DNA of 64,000 bases from JACNIZ01 sp964344765 (lineage in GTDB: Bacteria > Planctomycetota > UBA1135): positions 21,029 through 85,028 of the forward strand of contig CAYFOM010000018.1 in the NCBI GenBank assembly GCA_964344765.1, written 5' to 3'. This document shows positions 25,706 through 35,591 of the stretch, one piece after another. Below the pieces are notes generated by a model. The model saw only the letters and a list, made by a program, of their open reading frames with translations, did not search any database and had not been told where the DNA came from. Within the stretch, counting starts at the first letter, position 1. Every line of letters starts with the position of its first letter. A program made the translations under genes and the position numbers.

Positions 25706-27169
25706 ATGAGAATGCCCCCGAATCTTGTTCCGCCCCTTCTTGCCCTGCTGGCAAGCATGGCCGCGTTGACGTCGCCCGCCGCCGCACAAGCCGACGACAG
25801 CGAACGCTACAACGTTTTGTTTCTAATATCCGACGATCTCGCCGCCGGAGCATTGTCGAGTTACGGCAACGAGGTTTGCCAGACGCCGAATATTGATCAA
25901 CTAGCTGAGCAAGGCGTGCGTTACACGCGCACCTTCTGCCAGTTCCCGGTTTGCGGACCCTCTCGCGCATCGTTTATGTCGGGTTACTACCCGCACGCTA
26001 CCGGAACTTTCGGCTACGTCAGTGGGCGAAAGAATATCGGCGACCGCGCGACCTGGAGTCAGCACTTTATTCAGAACGGTTATCACGCAGCGCGCGTCAG
26101 CAAGATTTATCACATGGGCGTGCCTGGCGATATTGAAAAGGGCAGTCACGGCAAAGATGATCCGGCGTCTTGGGTGGAGCGGTTTAATTGCCAGGGTCCC
26201 GAATGGAAGGCGGCGGGCGATGGCGAACTACTCGAGCACAATCCCGATGGCACCAAGCCACCGAAGGGTGGGAATACTTTGGAGTTGGTCATGGCCGACG
26301 GCGACGACCTGGTGCATTCCGACGGCAAAGCTGCGGCCAAAGCGAGTGAGTTGTTGCGCGCATATGGCAAACGAAAGCAACCGTTTTTCTTGGCGGTGGG
26401 ATTTGTGCGACCGCATGTTCCATTCGTGGCGCCGCGCGAATATTTTGAATCGTACGATTGGAAGAACATCGAACTTCCGCCGAAGGTTAAGGGTGATTGG
26501 GATGATATTCCGAAGGCCGGCATCAATTACAAAACGAGTAAGAATTTGAATTTGAACACCGAGCAGGAGCAAAAGGGTGTTGCTGCTTATTATGCTTCGG
26601 TGGCTTATATGGACGCTCAAGTCGGAAAAGTGATGAAGACTTTGCGCGACGAAGGACTAGCCGATAACACCATCGTGATTTTCACCAGTGACCACGGCTT
26701 CCATCTTTGTGAACATGATTTTTGGATGAAGGTCGGCTTGATGGATGAGTCCTCGCGCGTTCCGTTGATCATTTCGGTACCCGGTAAAAAACCGGCGGTT
26801 TGCCATTCGTTCACCGAGTTGATCGACCTTTACCCCACCGTTGCCGAGTTGTGTGGCTTGGAGGTTCCCGCACGCCTTCAAGGCAAGTCCTTGGCCCGCA
26901 CTTTGGACGACCCAAGCATTGAAGTTCGCGACGCGGCGTTCTGCGTGAACTACAAAAGCTACTTGCTGCGCACCGACCGTTGGGCGTTCATTCAACACGG
27001 CAAAGACGGCGAATTGGGCATGCAGCTTTACGACATGCACAATGATCCCGGCCAATTCCAAAACCTAGCCGATTCACCGAAGCACGTCGAGGTCATCACC
27101 GATTTCCAAAAACGTCTGGCCGCGAAGTTGGCCGAAGTCCACGACAACGACCTGAAAGACGTCCGCTAA
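25706..27169 (+). CDS. exported sulfatase, iduronate-2-sulfatase-like
   Basis: A 487-residue enzyme with signal peptide (ending AAAQA). It has metal site ISDDLAAG (residues 41-48), the formylglycine motif VCGPSR (Cys83), and the iduronate-2-sulfatase hallmarks SKIYHMGVPGDI, PFFLAVGFVRPHVPF and SDHGFHLCEHDFWMK. The final LYDMHNDPGQFQNLA segment is the usual C-terminal subdomain. It should hydrolyse 2-O-sulfate or similar esters in sulfated polysaccharides in the periplasm after maturation by a formylglycine-generating system not seen here. Its stop codon overlaps the stop of the convergent kinase by four bases. Confidence 0.92.
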   Translation: MRMPPNLVPPLLALLASMAALTSPAAAQADDSERYNVLFLISDDLAAGALSSYGNEVCQTPNIDQLAEQGVRYTRTFCQFPVCGPSRASFMSGYYPHATGTFGYVSGRKNIGDRATWSQHFIQNGYHAARVSKIYHMGVPGDIEKGSHGKDDPASWVERFNCQGPEWKAAGDGELLEHNPDGTKPPKGGNTLELVMADGDDLVHSDGKAAAKASELLRAYGKRKQPFFLAVGFVRPHVPFVAPREYFESYDWKNIELPPKVKGDWDDIPKAGINYKTSKNLNLNTEQEQKGVAAYYASVAYMDAQVGKVMKTLRDEGLADNTIVIFTSDHGFHLCEHDFWMKVGLMDESSRVPLIISVPGKKPAVCHSFTELIDLYPTVAELCGLEVPARLQGKSLARTLDDPSIEVRDAAFCVNYKSYLLRTDRWAFIQHGKDGELGMQLYDMHNDPGQFQNLADSPKHVEVITDFQKRLAAKLAEVHDNDLKDVR

Positions 27170-28878
27170 ACCGGCTTCGAATCTAAAGTAGTTTCGCCAA
27201 TCACGCTAGACAGTTTGGCGCGCAGCGATGCCATGTCGTACGGCTTTTGAATAAATCCGGCCAAGCCCAAACCGGCGAACTTCTTCACTGCGTCGATGCG
27301 GTTATAGCCGCTGCACAAGATGACGGGAATCTCGCTGTCGATTCCGCGCATCACTTCATATGCTTCGCGGCCATTCAGGTGCGGCATGGTTAGGTCCAAC
27401 AGCACACAGCTCAAAATTTGGCGATGCTCTTGAAATAGCTCCACCGCCTTGCGGCCATCCGATGCGGTTAAAACATGAAAGCCAATTCGCTCGAGCATAT
27501 CTTTGGCGACGCTGCGCACAGTCTCTTCATCGTCGGCTAACAAAACCGCACCACTTCCTTGCCACGGCGTCTCCGCGGCATGAGCGATCTCGCCGAACTC
27601 CTTCTCATGATCAGCCGTATCGGCCGGGAACAGTACACGGAAAGTCGTGCCCTTGCCAGGCTCACTTTCAATTCGAATGGCTCCCTTATGGCCGCGAATA
27701 ATGCCCAGCACCGCCGACATACCAAGGCCGCGTCCGGTGAATTTTGTTGTGTAAAACGGATCAAAAACTTTGCTCAGCATTTCTTCATCCATGCCGCAGC
27801 CGGTATCCGTTACTTCTACGTAGGCATAAGTTCCCGTCGCCAGCGGCTGGCTTAAGCCTGCAAGCAACACCTCGTTCACGCTGTCCAAATACTGGCGATC
27901 ACATTCCATCGCCCCAGTCGACAAAGCGATGACGCCTTCCTCTTCGCCGATGGCGTCGGACGCGTTGGTGATCAGATTAAGGATGACTTGGCGTATTTGA
28001 GTGGTATCGCCACCGAAGGTAGGAAGGTCATCGGCGAGGTTGTACTTGAGCTTGATCTTCTTCGAAATGGACACCTCGAGCAGGTGCGCCATTTCGTCGA
28101 CGAATTCGCCTAGGTGGATCGGCTCCACCACAAAATGCCCTTTGCCGGAATAAGCCAACATCTGCTTGGCCAAATCCGCGGCACGGCGCGAAGCTCGCTC
28201 GATCTCCAACAAATTTCCACGCGCCGGCGACAGCGGCGATAGTGCATCCAACGCCAAATCGGCGTTGCCAAGTATGCTCATCAAGATGTTGTTGAAGTCA
28301 TGGGCGATGCCACCCGACAACACGCCTAGGCTTTCCAATTTCTGCGCATGCTGCATCTGGCGTTCCAACTGCGCACGCTCTTCCTCGATACGCCTGCGGT
28401 CAGTGATGTCGGTAGAAACCGCAATGATGTACTGCAACTTGCCGGCGTCATCCTTCACCGGAACAAAGGTCGAGTAGTACCAGACCAACTCGCCTTCCAA
28501 CGTGGTCGCTGGAGTTTCGCGGCTAACAATCTCTCCGGTCTCGACCGCGCGGTTCAGATCACCAAGAATTTCCTCTTTGACCTGCGGCGAGTAAACATCA
28601 AGCGGGAATGGCTTTCCGTAATACTGCTCAACATTGCTCACCTTAAGCCCATCGATGCCGGCTTGGCTCATGTACTGCAGACGAAAGTCCAAGTCCAAAA
28701 CCTTGGTACAAACCGGCGAATTCTCCAACCAAACACCGAATCGCTGCTCCGACTGCGTCAGCAATTCCTCCGTCCGCTCCAATGCCCCCGGCAAGCTCTC
28801 CAATTCCGCAACCCGCTTTTTCAAGCGGTCAATTTCATCTATGAGTTGTTGTTCGGATTGGAGGTCTTTATCGGTCAT
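27166..28878 (-). CDS. hybrid sensor histidine kinase (PAS, HisKA, HATPase, receiver)
   Basis: A 570-residue soluble kinase. Residues 5-45 form a coiled coil and 45-165 a PAS domain with PAC segment (VKDDAGKLQYIIAVSTDITDRR). The dimerisation/phosphoacceptor region follows with GGIAHDFNN (His193), and the ATPase domain shows N (LNLITNASDAIG), G1 (VTDTGCGMD) and G2 (GRGLGMSAVLG) boxes. The C-terminal receiver has ADDEE and the phospho-acceptor Asp in LLDLTMP near residue 495, with a conserved IQKPY Lys. No membrane segment is visible, so it senses an internal signal. I chose the ATG at 28878 because the 25 residues upstream (frame open to 28953) look non-coding. Target regulators are unknown. 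Confidence 0.92.
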   Translation of the reverse strand: MTDKDLQSEQQLIDEIDRLKKRVAELESLPGALERTEELLTQSEQRFGVWLENSPVCTKVLDLDFRLQYMSQAGIDGLKVSNVEQYYGKPFPLDVYSPQVKEEILGDLNRAVETGEIVSRETPATTLEGELVWYYSTFVPVKDDAGKLQYIIAVSTDITDRRRIEEERAQLERQMQHAQKLESLGVLSGGIAHDFNNILMSILGNADLALDALSPLSPARGNLLEIERASRRAADLAKQMLAYSGKGHFVVEPIHLGEFVDEMAHLLEVSISKKIKLKYNLADDLPTFGGDTTQIRQVILNLITNASDAIGEEEGVIALSTGAMECDRQYLDSVNEVLLAGLSQPLATGTYAYVEVTDTGCGMDEEMLSKVFDPFYTTKFTGRGLGMSAVLGIIRGHKGAIRIESEPGKGTTFRVLFPADTADHEKEFGEIAHAAETPWQGSGAVLLADDEETVRSVAKDMLERIGFHVLTASDGRKAVELFQEHRQILSCVLLDLTMPHLNGREAYEVMRGIDSEIPVILCSGYNRIDAVKKFAGLGLAGFIQKPYDMASLRAKLSSVIGETTLDSKPV

Positions 28879-28988
28879 GGGGGCGGTCTCCAAGATGTCT
28901 GGAAACCCAAAAAAGATTGGGGAAGGGGGGTAGCCTTTGGAGAACTTGTGCAAATTATACCATATCTATGTTGTTATCATTCCACGCA

Positions 28989-31900
28989 ATGAATCGGCCC
29001 CAGCTATCGTTTCTTCGCCTGTTCGCACTACTCCTGTCCCTCGCTTTTGCCGCTCCCGCCCACGCGGATCAAGGGGCGAAGCGCGAAGACCGCAAGGCCG
29101 TCGCCGCGTTGGATCGATTTAGCGAAGCTATTTCACTGGATGGCTTACCCGAGTCGGTGGACCTGCGGCCGTACTTGCCCGAAGTCGGCGCGCAAACCAT
29201 GAATGACTGCGCAGCGTGGGCGTTTGGTTATGCCGCGCGCAGCTACTTAGAGGCCATCGACCAAGGTTGGCGGCCGGATAGCGACGAACGAATTTTCTCC
29301 CCCACTTTTATCTACAACCAAGTCAATGACGGCGTCGACCATGGCAGCCGAGTAGACAAGGTGCTGGATTTATTAATGAATCAAGGCGCCGCAACTCTGA
29401 AGACTGCGCCCTACTTGGCAAAGGATTACCTCACCCAACCGCCTGGGATTTCTAAGCTCGAGGCGGAAAACTTCCGCATTGCCGATTTTGTGGTCCTGCC
29501 CGATGGACCAACCATCCGCCGAGCCTTAGCCGAAGGCCATATCGTGCTTTGCTGTGTGCGCACCAATCCGATTTTCAGTTCCGGGCACTCGCGGCCTTAC
29601 ACCAAAGAGGAACACACTCGCGGTCAAGCGGCGCGTCGGCCGGATCAGCCCCATGGTTTTCATGCGATGGCGATTGTTGGCTACAGTGATCAGCGACAGG
29701 CATATTTGTTCATGAATTCATGGGGCAAGCAGTGGGGCGAAGACGGTTTTCTGTGGGTTTCCTACGACGTGCTGGATCGGTTTAACAACGAGCAAGAAAC
29801 CACAAACTTGATGGACTTCGCGTTGGTCATGCTCGACCGCCGTGAGCCGGTGGTTAAGGTCAACGGCAGTTACAAAGTCGTGCAGTTTGAATCACTTCAA
29901 GCCCACGTTTTCGCTGCCTACGCCGGACGCGATCCACAGGCGGACGTCGAAACGTGGCGGTACACGGTCAGCCTGCGCGGCAAGGCCGATGCGTTGAAGT
30001 ATGTAAAGAAAGTCGATTGGAATGTTCCTGGCGTCAGCGGTAGCCAAATTGCATCGACCGAAAACTCCCAAACGGCTTTCCGCGTCACAGGTCGTTCTCC
30101 GCAGCCCAAAATTGCAATCAGCGGCGTTGCCACGATGAGCAATGGCACCCAGGTCAAATTGAGCGCGGAAACCGAGGTGCCCGACTCAATGAAGCGAGAC
30201 CTGCAGGTCAAGCGCATCGATGCGTTTCACCGCGAAACCGAGGATGGCATCCAAACTTGGCGCTGGACCTTAATGCCGCAGATGTCCGATGCAAACTGGC
30301 GCGAACTGCAAAGCATCGAATGGGCGATTTATACGGAAAGCGCTGAGTTCCCGAATAAGACTTATCAGCACGACGGCGGCTTACCACCCCAATGGAGCTT
30401 TGATAGCTTGGCGATGCCGAGTTTCCACACCTCCAAGCCATTTGCCGGCGTCGGCCGATTCAGGTTTCGCGACGGAAGCCTACAGGTCGCCGAATTCCAT
30501 GCCGACGACTTCACTGCCGAGCCCATAAAGTACGGCAAGTTCGATTACGTCACTCGACCGGAAGGCGTCGACGGTGCGCGCGGCTGGCATTATTTGGAAA
30601 TGCGCGCGCTTTATCCCGAAGCGTGGAAGGACAACATCATGGGTGTGCGCATGGGTGCGGGCACGTCGGCAACTTGGCATAGCGGGCAAGCCAGACAAAT
30701 TGGTGGACCTGAGCCATACATGCATGTTTATTCCACCTACGTCGACGGCCCGTTTTGGCCGGATTCCATGATCTTCTTCCGCACGCCCGGTGCACTAGGT
30801 CGTAGCACGCCGGCGATGACCAACGGGCCGATTATTTTGCCGGAAAGCGCGGCGTGGCATGACCCGTGGCCCGATGGCAAAAATTTGGATTCACCCGGCC
30901 GCGGCTATGGACTGAACTATCGCGACCGGTTCGCCGGCTTTGTCAATGGCAAGCCGCAATGGGAAGTCATGGTTTTCTTGGATGGCAACGCGAACCTCGG
31001 CATTGTGGAGCAGATTGAATGGAAGTTCGACGAACACGTCCAGCCGAATGCTGAGCTGCAAACCAAAGTGCATAACTGGGAAAAGCACCTATTCCAAAAC
31101 CTGCTGACTTCGGCTCCGTTCTCCGCAACCGCAACCTGCACCGACTACAACGGCTTCAACTTCGATTTAACCATCGATGTACAACCACGCAGCACAATGA
31201 ATACGGCGTTATCGGTAGACCTCACTGCGATTCCGGTTCCGGAGCTGGCCGAGCAAACCCCGAACCAAAGCCTCGCCGATGTTTCCCTGGTGGGGCTAAG
31301 CCATGACATTCAAGGAGTTCGCTCCGTCAAAGCCTGGGCTCATCGTTCATGGGGCGGTGTAATTCCAGTCCAACTTGGTTGGTGGCAATACAACCAATCT
31401 CCGCAACCCGGATTCGCCCGAATCGAAACGTCGGCGACTCAGCCAACCACATTCTTGCTCGAATACGACGACGGCAGTGTGACGGCGCTGCAAGCCAGCC
31501 CACATTCCAAGGCACCGGTTCCAACTCCAACCCCGCTGCAAGTATTGGTTCGCGAGAGGTACAAAGGAGTCATCAACGGCAAACCATGGTGGGAAGTCGA
31601 AGCTCAATTACGTGGCGACCAGTCTTTGTTGAATCAAGCGACCGAACGCAATTGGTCGGTGAAACTGCAAAACAGAGAGAAGATTGACCTTCAGTCCCAA
31701 CAAAACAGCTCAGCAATCCTCTTTGCCACCTCCTACCCGGGCAAGGTCACAGTTGAACTGAAATTCAAGGAAGACGAGCCCCCCACCAAGGTTTCGGCTT
31801 TGGTTACCACGCTCGCCAAACGGTTACCGGACCGATACGAAGTCCGCATGGAAGAAGGTTGGTTTTTCGACGCCCTTGCCGAAGCTGGCCCCAACGCCGA

Positions 31901-32831
31901 TCCGTGGGCTATCGATCAGCCGCCTACTCCGTACCGCTTCCGAATCGTTGCATCCGAGGAAGCAATGGCGCGAATCAAAGAGGTTGAGTACGCAGTCATC
32001 AACGATTGGGAGCTGCGGCGAAATAAGGATCAGCCGGAGCAAGCGTTGGAGCCTCAACTGACGACGATTGCCGCTAGCTGGCCGGATCAATCCTACTTCG
32101 AGCACACCATTAACTGCACTTCCGACGACGTCCTGCACGTCACCCCAACCTTGACCTTCCAAGATGGAACCAAAAAAGCTTTGAAGACTTTGGTGGCCGG
32201 AGATTTACGTCGCGGAGTCCCGTGGACACCCAATGAGAACCGGCCCACCGTTTCGGTAAGCGATTGGGGCGACGTCGACGGCCGCCGCGCTGCGTTGGTG
32301 CGCACCTCGGTACACAACGGAAGCAAGACCAACAACCTGATGCGGTCGGAGTTAACCGCCAGCACGCCGCTCACCCCTGCCGGGAATTCACCGATTGCCA
32401 GCTTCGACTTCGGTCAATCCCTGCGTGAGTTTTTGATTTTCGAATCCACCCAGTTTTTGTCGGCCGACCTCATCCGCCGCGATCCGTGGGCTATCGGCTT
32501 TGAAGAGGAAACGCTTGCCTTGCGGCGGGCGGACGCCAAATTCCCTGCTGCGCCGGCCAAGCCTCAAATCTTGGTTCGAGGAGATCCCGGTCCCGGTAAG
32601 GTCTTTTTTGTCCGTATTGCCGGGCCGACATCACTACTCGCGCAGGTAAAAAACGTCCGATACGACATGACGGTTGGAGGCAAGCGGCTGGCGCTTGTAC
32701 CGGTCACTCGCTTGGGTGAATCCAGCGAAAATTTTGAGGTTCGCGTCTATGACGCCTACCCCAGAAACATCACTGCGCGCTTGTATGGTGACAACGGCTT
32801 GCTTCCAGGCGGCCAAATTCAGCTCAAATAG
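28989..32831 (+). CDS. exported papain-like (C1) protease with repeated pYEATS-like beta modules
   Basis: A 1280-residue protein with a signal peptide ending AHAD. Residues 50-290 are a C1 peptidase: nucleophile Cys74 in TMNDCAAWAFGYAARSYLE, His near 223 in HGFHAMAIVGYSD, and Asn near 242 in FMNSWGKQWGEDGF. The remaining 990 residues are beta-rich. They contain about eight units of 75-100 residues with a recurring pattern W-[KR]-[VW]-[TS]-[VLM]-x-L-x-G...L..[VI]..[VI][ED]W. The clearest begin near residues 315, 410, 650, 860, 978 and 1203. The closest match known to me is the prokaryotic YEATS-like (pYEATS) fold. A weak -10 (TATCAT) ends eight bases before the ATG. Peptidase assignment is strong; the module assignment is inference. 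Confidence 0.85.
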   Translation: MNRPQLSFLRLFALLLSLAFAAPAHADQGAKREDRKAVAALDRFSEAISLDGLPESVDLRPYLPEVGAQTMNDCAAWAFGYAARSYLEAIDQGWRPDSDERIFSPTFIYNQVNDGVDHGSRVDKVLDLLMNQGAATLKTAPYLAKDYLTQPPGISKLEAENFRIADFVVLPDGPTIRRALAEGHIVLCCVRTNPIFSSGHSRPYTKEEHTRGQAARRPDQPHGFHAMAIVGYSDQRQAYLFMNSWGKQWGEDGFLWVSYDVLDRFNNEQETTNLMDFALVMLDRREPVVKVNGSYKVVQFESLQAHVFAAYAGRDPQADVETWRYTVSLRGKADALKYVKKVDWNVPGVSGSQIASTENSQTAFRVTGRSPQPKIAISGVATMSNGTQVKLSAETEVPDSMKRDLQVKRIDAFHRETEDGIQTWRWTLMPQMSDANWRELQSIEWAIYTESAEFPNKTYQHDGGLPPQWSFDSLAMPSFHTSKPFAGVGRFRFRDGSLQVAEFHADDFTAEPIKYGKFDYVTRPEGVDGARGWHYLEMRALYPEAWKDNIMGVRMGAGTSATWHSGQARQIGGPEPYMHVYSTYVDGPFWPDSMIFFRTPGALGRSTPAMTNGPIILPESAAWHDPWPDGKNLDSPGRGYGLNYRDRFAGFVNGKPQWEVMVFLDGNANLGIVEQIEWKFDEHVQPNAELQTKVHNWEKHLFQNLLTSAPFSATATCTDYNGFNFDLTIDVQPRSTMNTALSVDLTAIPVPELAEQTPNQSLADVSLVGLSHDIQGVRSVKAWAHRSWGGVIPVQLGWWQYNQSPQPGFARIETSATQPTTFLLEYDDGSVTALQASPHSKAPVPTPTPLQVLVRERYKGVINGKPWWEVEAQLRGDQSLLNQATERNWSVKLQNREKIDLQSQQNSSAILFATSYPGKVTVELKFKEDEPPTKVSALVTTLAKRLPDRYEVRMEEGWFFDALAEAGPNADPWAIDQPPTPYRFRIVASEEAMARIKEVEYAVINDWELRRNKDQPEQALEPQLTTIAASWPDQSYFEHTINCTSDDVLHVTPTLTFQDGTKKALKTLVAGDLRRGVPWTPNENRPTVSVSDWGDVDGRRAALVRTSVHNGSKTNNLMRSELTASTPLTPAGNSPIASFDFGQSLREFLIFESTQFLSADLIRRDPWAIGFEEETLALRRADAKFPAAPAKPQILVRGDPGPGKVFFVRIAGPTSLLAQVKNVRYDMTVGGKRLALVPVTRLGESSENFEVRVYDAYPRNITARLYGDNGLLPGGQIQLK

Positions 32832-32959
32832 CGCCAGAACTAGTTCTTATGGTTGATAGGGTTAAAACACGGCCCCGCCCCTGGGTCGGCCCCAAGGTCC
32901 GCCTGGCGGACATCTCCCTCCGCGGTCGCCCCTAGCCGCCCCTCCCCCCTAGATACTCG

Positions 32960-35068
32960 ATGAAGAAATCCCTGGCATTGGCAGGGCTCGCGTTCGCGTG
33001 TGCTCTGATCTCCCCCTCCTCCGCTCAAGTCCAGCAAAACTCTGCCCCACTCTTTGAAGAAGTTTCCGGTGAACGGGAATTTTCCGGTTGGATGATCGCC
33101 CGTCCGGTGCAGCCGGCCGACATGGTCAATAAGGGCATGACCCAAGCCGAAGCCGACACGCTGCATGCGCTCGGTCACGGCGTCATGGGTGGCTACGCGG
33201 TTCGCGATTTTGTTTCGGTAACCGATGAATACATCTTCGCGCTGCCCGAAGGTCGCGACGAAAACGCGATGGCGCGCGAACTGATGGCGACCGGCGCGTT
33301 TCAGTACGTTGAGCCGGATTGGATCCTGTATCCGATCGCGACGCCGAACGATGGTTTGCTGAGTTATCAGTGGCACCACAACGCCAACATCATGGATTCG
33401 TTTGGCGGTTGGGACATTCACACCGGTAACCCGTCGACGGTAGTTGCTTACTGCGACACCGGCGTGATGACCGACCACGAAGACTTGCTGGCAAACCGCG
33501 TCGAAGGTTACAACGCGGTGGATCAACAGTGGGAAAGCAATGGCGGCAACATTGGTCCGGTGCATTACCACGGCACTTCGGTGACCGGTTGCGGCTCGGC
33601 CAACGGTAACAACGGCGTTGGTGTATCCGGCGTGGGTTGGAACTTGGGCCACCGCATGATGCGCGTGTCGAACGACTCGGGCGGCGGTGCTTACAACTCG
33701 ACGCTGAACCATGCTGCGCGAACTGCCATTGAGCAGGGCGATAAAGTGGCAAGTGTTTCGTACTCGGGTCCGGATTCGAGTACTAACCTGACTTCGGCAA
33801 CTTACATCAAGAGCATTGGTGGCTTGTTGTTCTGGGCAGCCGGCAACGACAGCCGCAACCTGACTTACGGCAACCGCGATAACGATGACATCATGATCAT
33901 CGGCGCGACCACCGACACCGATGCGCGCGCGTCGTTCTCGGCTTATGGTCAGTATGTTGACTTGATGGCGCCGGGTGAAGATGTGGTTTCGACTTACACC
34001 TCGAACACTTCTTCTTACGCTTACGTAAGTGGTACCAGCTTTGCCTGCCCGATCGCAGCCGGTTTGGCCGGTTTGATCTGGTCCTACGATCCTTCGCTGA
34101 CTCCGGATGAAGTCGAAGACTTCCTTAAGAACGGTTGCGATGACCTCGGTTCCAATGGCGTTGACAACACCTATGGTTATGGTCGCGTGAACACCAATGG
34201 TTCGCTGACTCTGGCTGGATCGGGCGGCGGCGGCAACCCGCCGGTAGCCGATTTCTCTGGCAACCCGGTTTCGGGTACTGCTCCGTTGAACGTCAGCTTC
34301 AGCGACCTCAGCACCAACAGCCCCACTTCTTGGGCATGGAACTTCGGTGACGGCCACACTTCGAACGCGCAAAACCCGAGCCACACTTACACTTCGGCTG
34401 GTGATTACACCGTGACTTTGACCGTCAGCAACAACGATGGTCAAGACAGTGAAGTCAAGACGAACTACATTTCGGTGGCTGCCGGTGGTACTGCACCGAC
34501 TGCGGCATTCTCTGGTACTCCGACTTCAGGAACCGTGCCGTTGGACGTCAGCTTCTCGGATGCTTCGACCGACAACCCGACTTCGTGGTCGTGGGACTTT
34601 GGCGATGGCAACACGTCGACCGCTCAAAACCCGACTCACACCTACACGGCAGCCGGCACTTACACGGTTTCGCTGACGGTCAGCAATGCTTACGGCAACG
34701 ATACCGAAACCAAGGTTGACTACGTCACGGCAAACGCTGGTGGTGGATACACCGGTCAAGGTTTCATTCTTTCGAAGAATGCTGACTTCTCGACGAACGA
34801 CACCGTGTTTGATCGCACTGACACCATTTACATTAAGGTGTGGATGGATGTGGTTGATAGCAGCGACATCAAGTTGAAATGGTGGCAGTTGAAGAAGAAT
34901 GGCCAGAAGGTTCGTCAGAACATGACCAACAATGGTGATAACAGCTACACCGCGAGCTTTGACTTAACTGGACTCCCGTCGACTCAAACCAAGTGGTTCT
35001 TCAAGGCCAGAATTCAGGATTACAGCGGCATTCGCTATATCCCGAAGAAGACCATTCGGGTTTACTAG
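32960..35068 (+). CDS. exported subtilisin-like (S8) protease with two PKD domains
   Basis: A 702-residue protein: signal peptide (1-22), an inhibitor-like prodomain (about 40-125), then an S8 peptidase domain with Asp166 (YCDTGVMTDHEDL), His204 (HYHGTSVTGCGSANGN) and Ser360 (SGTSFACPIAAGLAG). The oxyanion Asn is at WAAGNDS (near 296). Two tandem PKD domains follow (about 430-510 and 514-595), each with the W[AS]W[ND]FGDG and TLTVSN/SLTVSN marks. A C-terminal beta domain of about 100 residues ends the protein and may be a sorting or binding module. A secreted degradative enzyme is likely. The codon usage is noticeably more biased than elsewhere, suggesting high expression. A terminator follows. 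Confidence 0.95.
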   Translation: MKKSLALAGLAFACALISPSSAQVQQNSAPLFEEVSGEREFSGWMIARPVQPADMVNKGMTQAEADTLHALGHGVMGGYAVRDFVSVTDEYIFALPEGRDENAMARELMATGAFQYVEPDWILYPIATPNDGLLSYQWHHNANIMDSFGGWDIHTGNPSTVVAYCDTGVMTDHEDLLANRVEGYNAVDQQWESNGGNIGPVHYHGTSVTGCGSANGNNGVGVSGVGWNLGHRMMRVSNDSGGGAYNSTLNHAARTAIEQGDKVASVSYSGPDSSTNLTSATYIKSIGGLLFWAAGNDSRNLTYGNRDNDDIMIIGATTDTDARASFSAYGQYVDLMAPGEDVVSTYTSNTSSYAYVSGTSFACPIAAGLAGLIWSYDPSLTPDEVEDFLKNGCDDLGSNGVDNTYGYGRVNTNGSLTLAGSGGGGNPPVADFSGNPVSGTAPLNVSFSDLSTNSPTSWAWNFGDGHTSNAQNPSHTYTSAGDYTVTLTVSNNDGQDSEVKTNYISVAAGGTAPTAAFSGTPTSGTVPLDVSFSDASTDNPTSWSWDFGDGNTSTAQNPTHTYTAAGTYTVSLTVSNAYGNDTETKVDYVTANAGGGYTGQGFILSKNADFSTNDTVFDRTDTIYIKVWMDVVDSSDIKLKWWQLKKNGQKVRQNMTNNGDNSYTASFDLTGLPSTQTKWFFKARIQDYSGIRYIPKKTIRVY
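34241..34735 (+). repeat. tandem PKD-coding DNA repeat
   Basis: Two consecutive units of about 240-255 bases (boundary near 34511) encode PKD domains and are still recognisably similar at the DNA level (for example the FGDG..T and TLTVSN segments). This indicates an internal duplication within the subtilase gene. Confidence 0.75.
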
Positions 35069-35090
35069 TCGCTGGTCAAGCGACACCTTT

Positions 35091-35123
35091 CCCCGGTCCA
35101 CTGTGGTGGGCCGGGGATTTTTT
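35091..35123 (+). terminator. rho-independent terminator of the subtilase gene
   Basis: Stem CCCCGGTCCAC pairs with GTGG-type bases and GCCGGGG (11 pairs with one wobble and a four-base loop), followed by A and a run of seven T. It starts 22 bases after the stop codon. Confidence 0.88.
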
Positions 35124-35130
35124 TATGCAG

Positions 35131-35547
35131 TCAGCTACGATCGCGAATGGTCGTCCACGGAGCGTTCTCGTGTTCCTCAACCACCATCGGTTCTTTGAAC
35201 TCGGGGCTGGCGAGGATGGCTAAGAACACACACGGCTCATCGAAGATGTTGTAGCTGCCGTGGACTTCATTGACCGGCACGTGCGCGACCTCACCGGCCG
35301 ACATGATGCGGCTTTTTTCGCCCACCCACTGCTCGACCTTGCCTTCTAGGTAGTAGATGGCTTCTTCAAAATGCGGATGGCGGTGAAAGCGATGCGCTTC
35401 GCCGGGCGGCATGGTGACGCGCACCAACATCAAGTGCTTGCTTTCGGTCAGCGGCGGTTTGACCAACCACTCGTGCGGTCCCCACGGCAACTCCTCGACG
35501 ATGACGTTGGGAGTGCTGACGAATCGTTGGCATTCTTTTCCGCACAT
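35131..35547 (-). CDS. cupin domain protein
   Basis: A 138-residue single-domain cupin. The first metal-binding motif reads HRFHRHPHFEEAIYYLEGK (three His and a Glu) and the second HVPVNEVHGSYNI (His). The protein should bind a divalent metal and could be an isomerase, dioxygenase or ligand-binding protein. It lies 44 bases downstream of the PEP-hydrolase-like gene on the same strand and is probably co-transcribed, which hints at a shared small-molecule pathway. Confidence 0.85.
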   Translation of the reverse strand: MCGKECQRFVSTPNVIVEELPWGPHEWLVKPPLTESKHLMLVRVTMPPGEAHRFHRHPHFEEAIYYLEGKVEQWVGEKSRIMSAGEVAHVPVNEVHGSYNIFDEPCVFLAILASPEFKEPMVVEEHENAPWTTIRDRS

Positions 35548-35591
35548 AGTATTCAGGTTTGTGTGAACCGCCGACAGCGCAAAAGAATGAA

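Noticed and set aside
32840..34444. 534-codon open frame on the minus strand
   Set aside because: It is antisense to the subtilase gene, whose catalytic motifs and signal peptide are intact. Its translation is a low-information Val/Arg/Thr-rich shadow caused by strong codon bias in the real gene.
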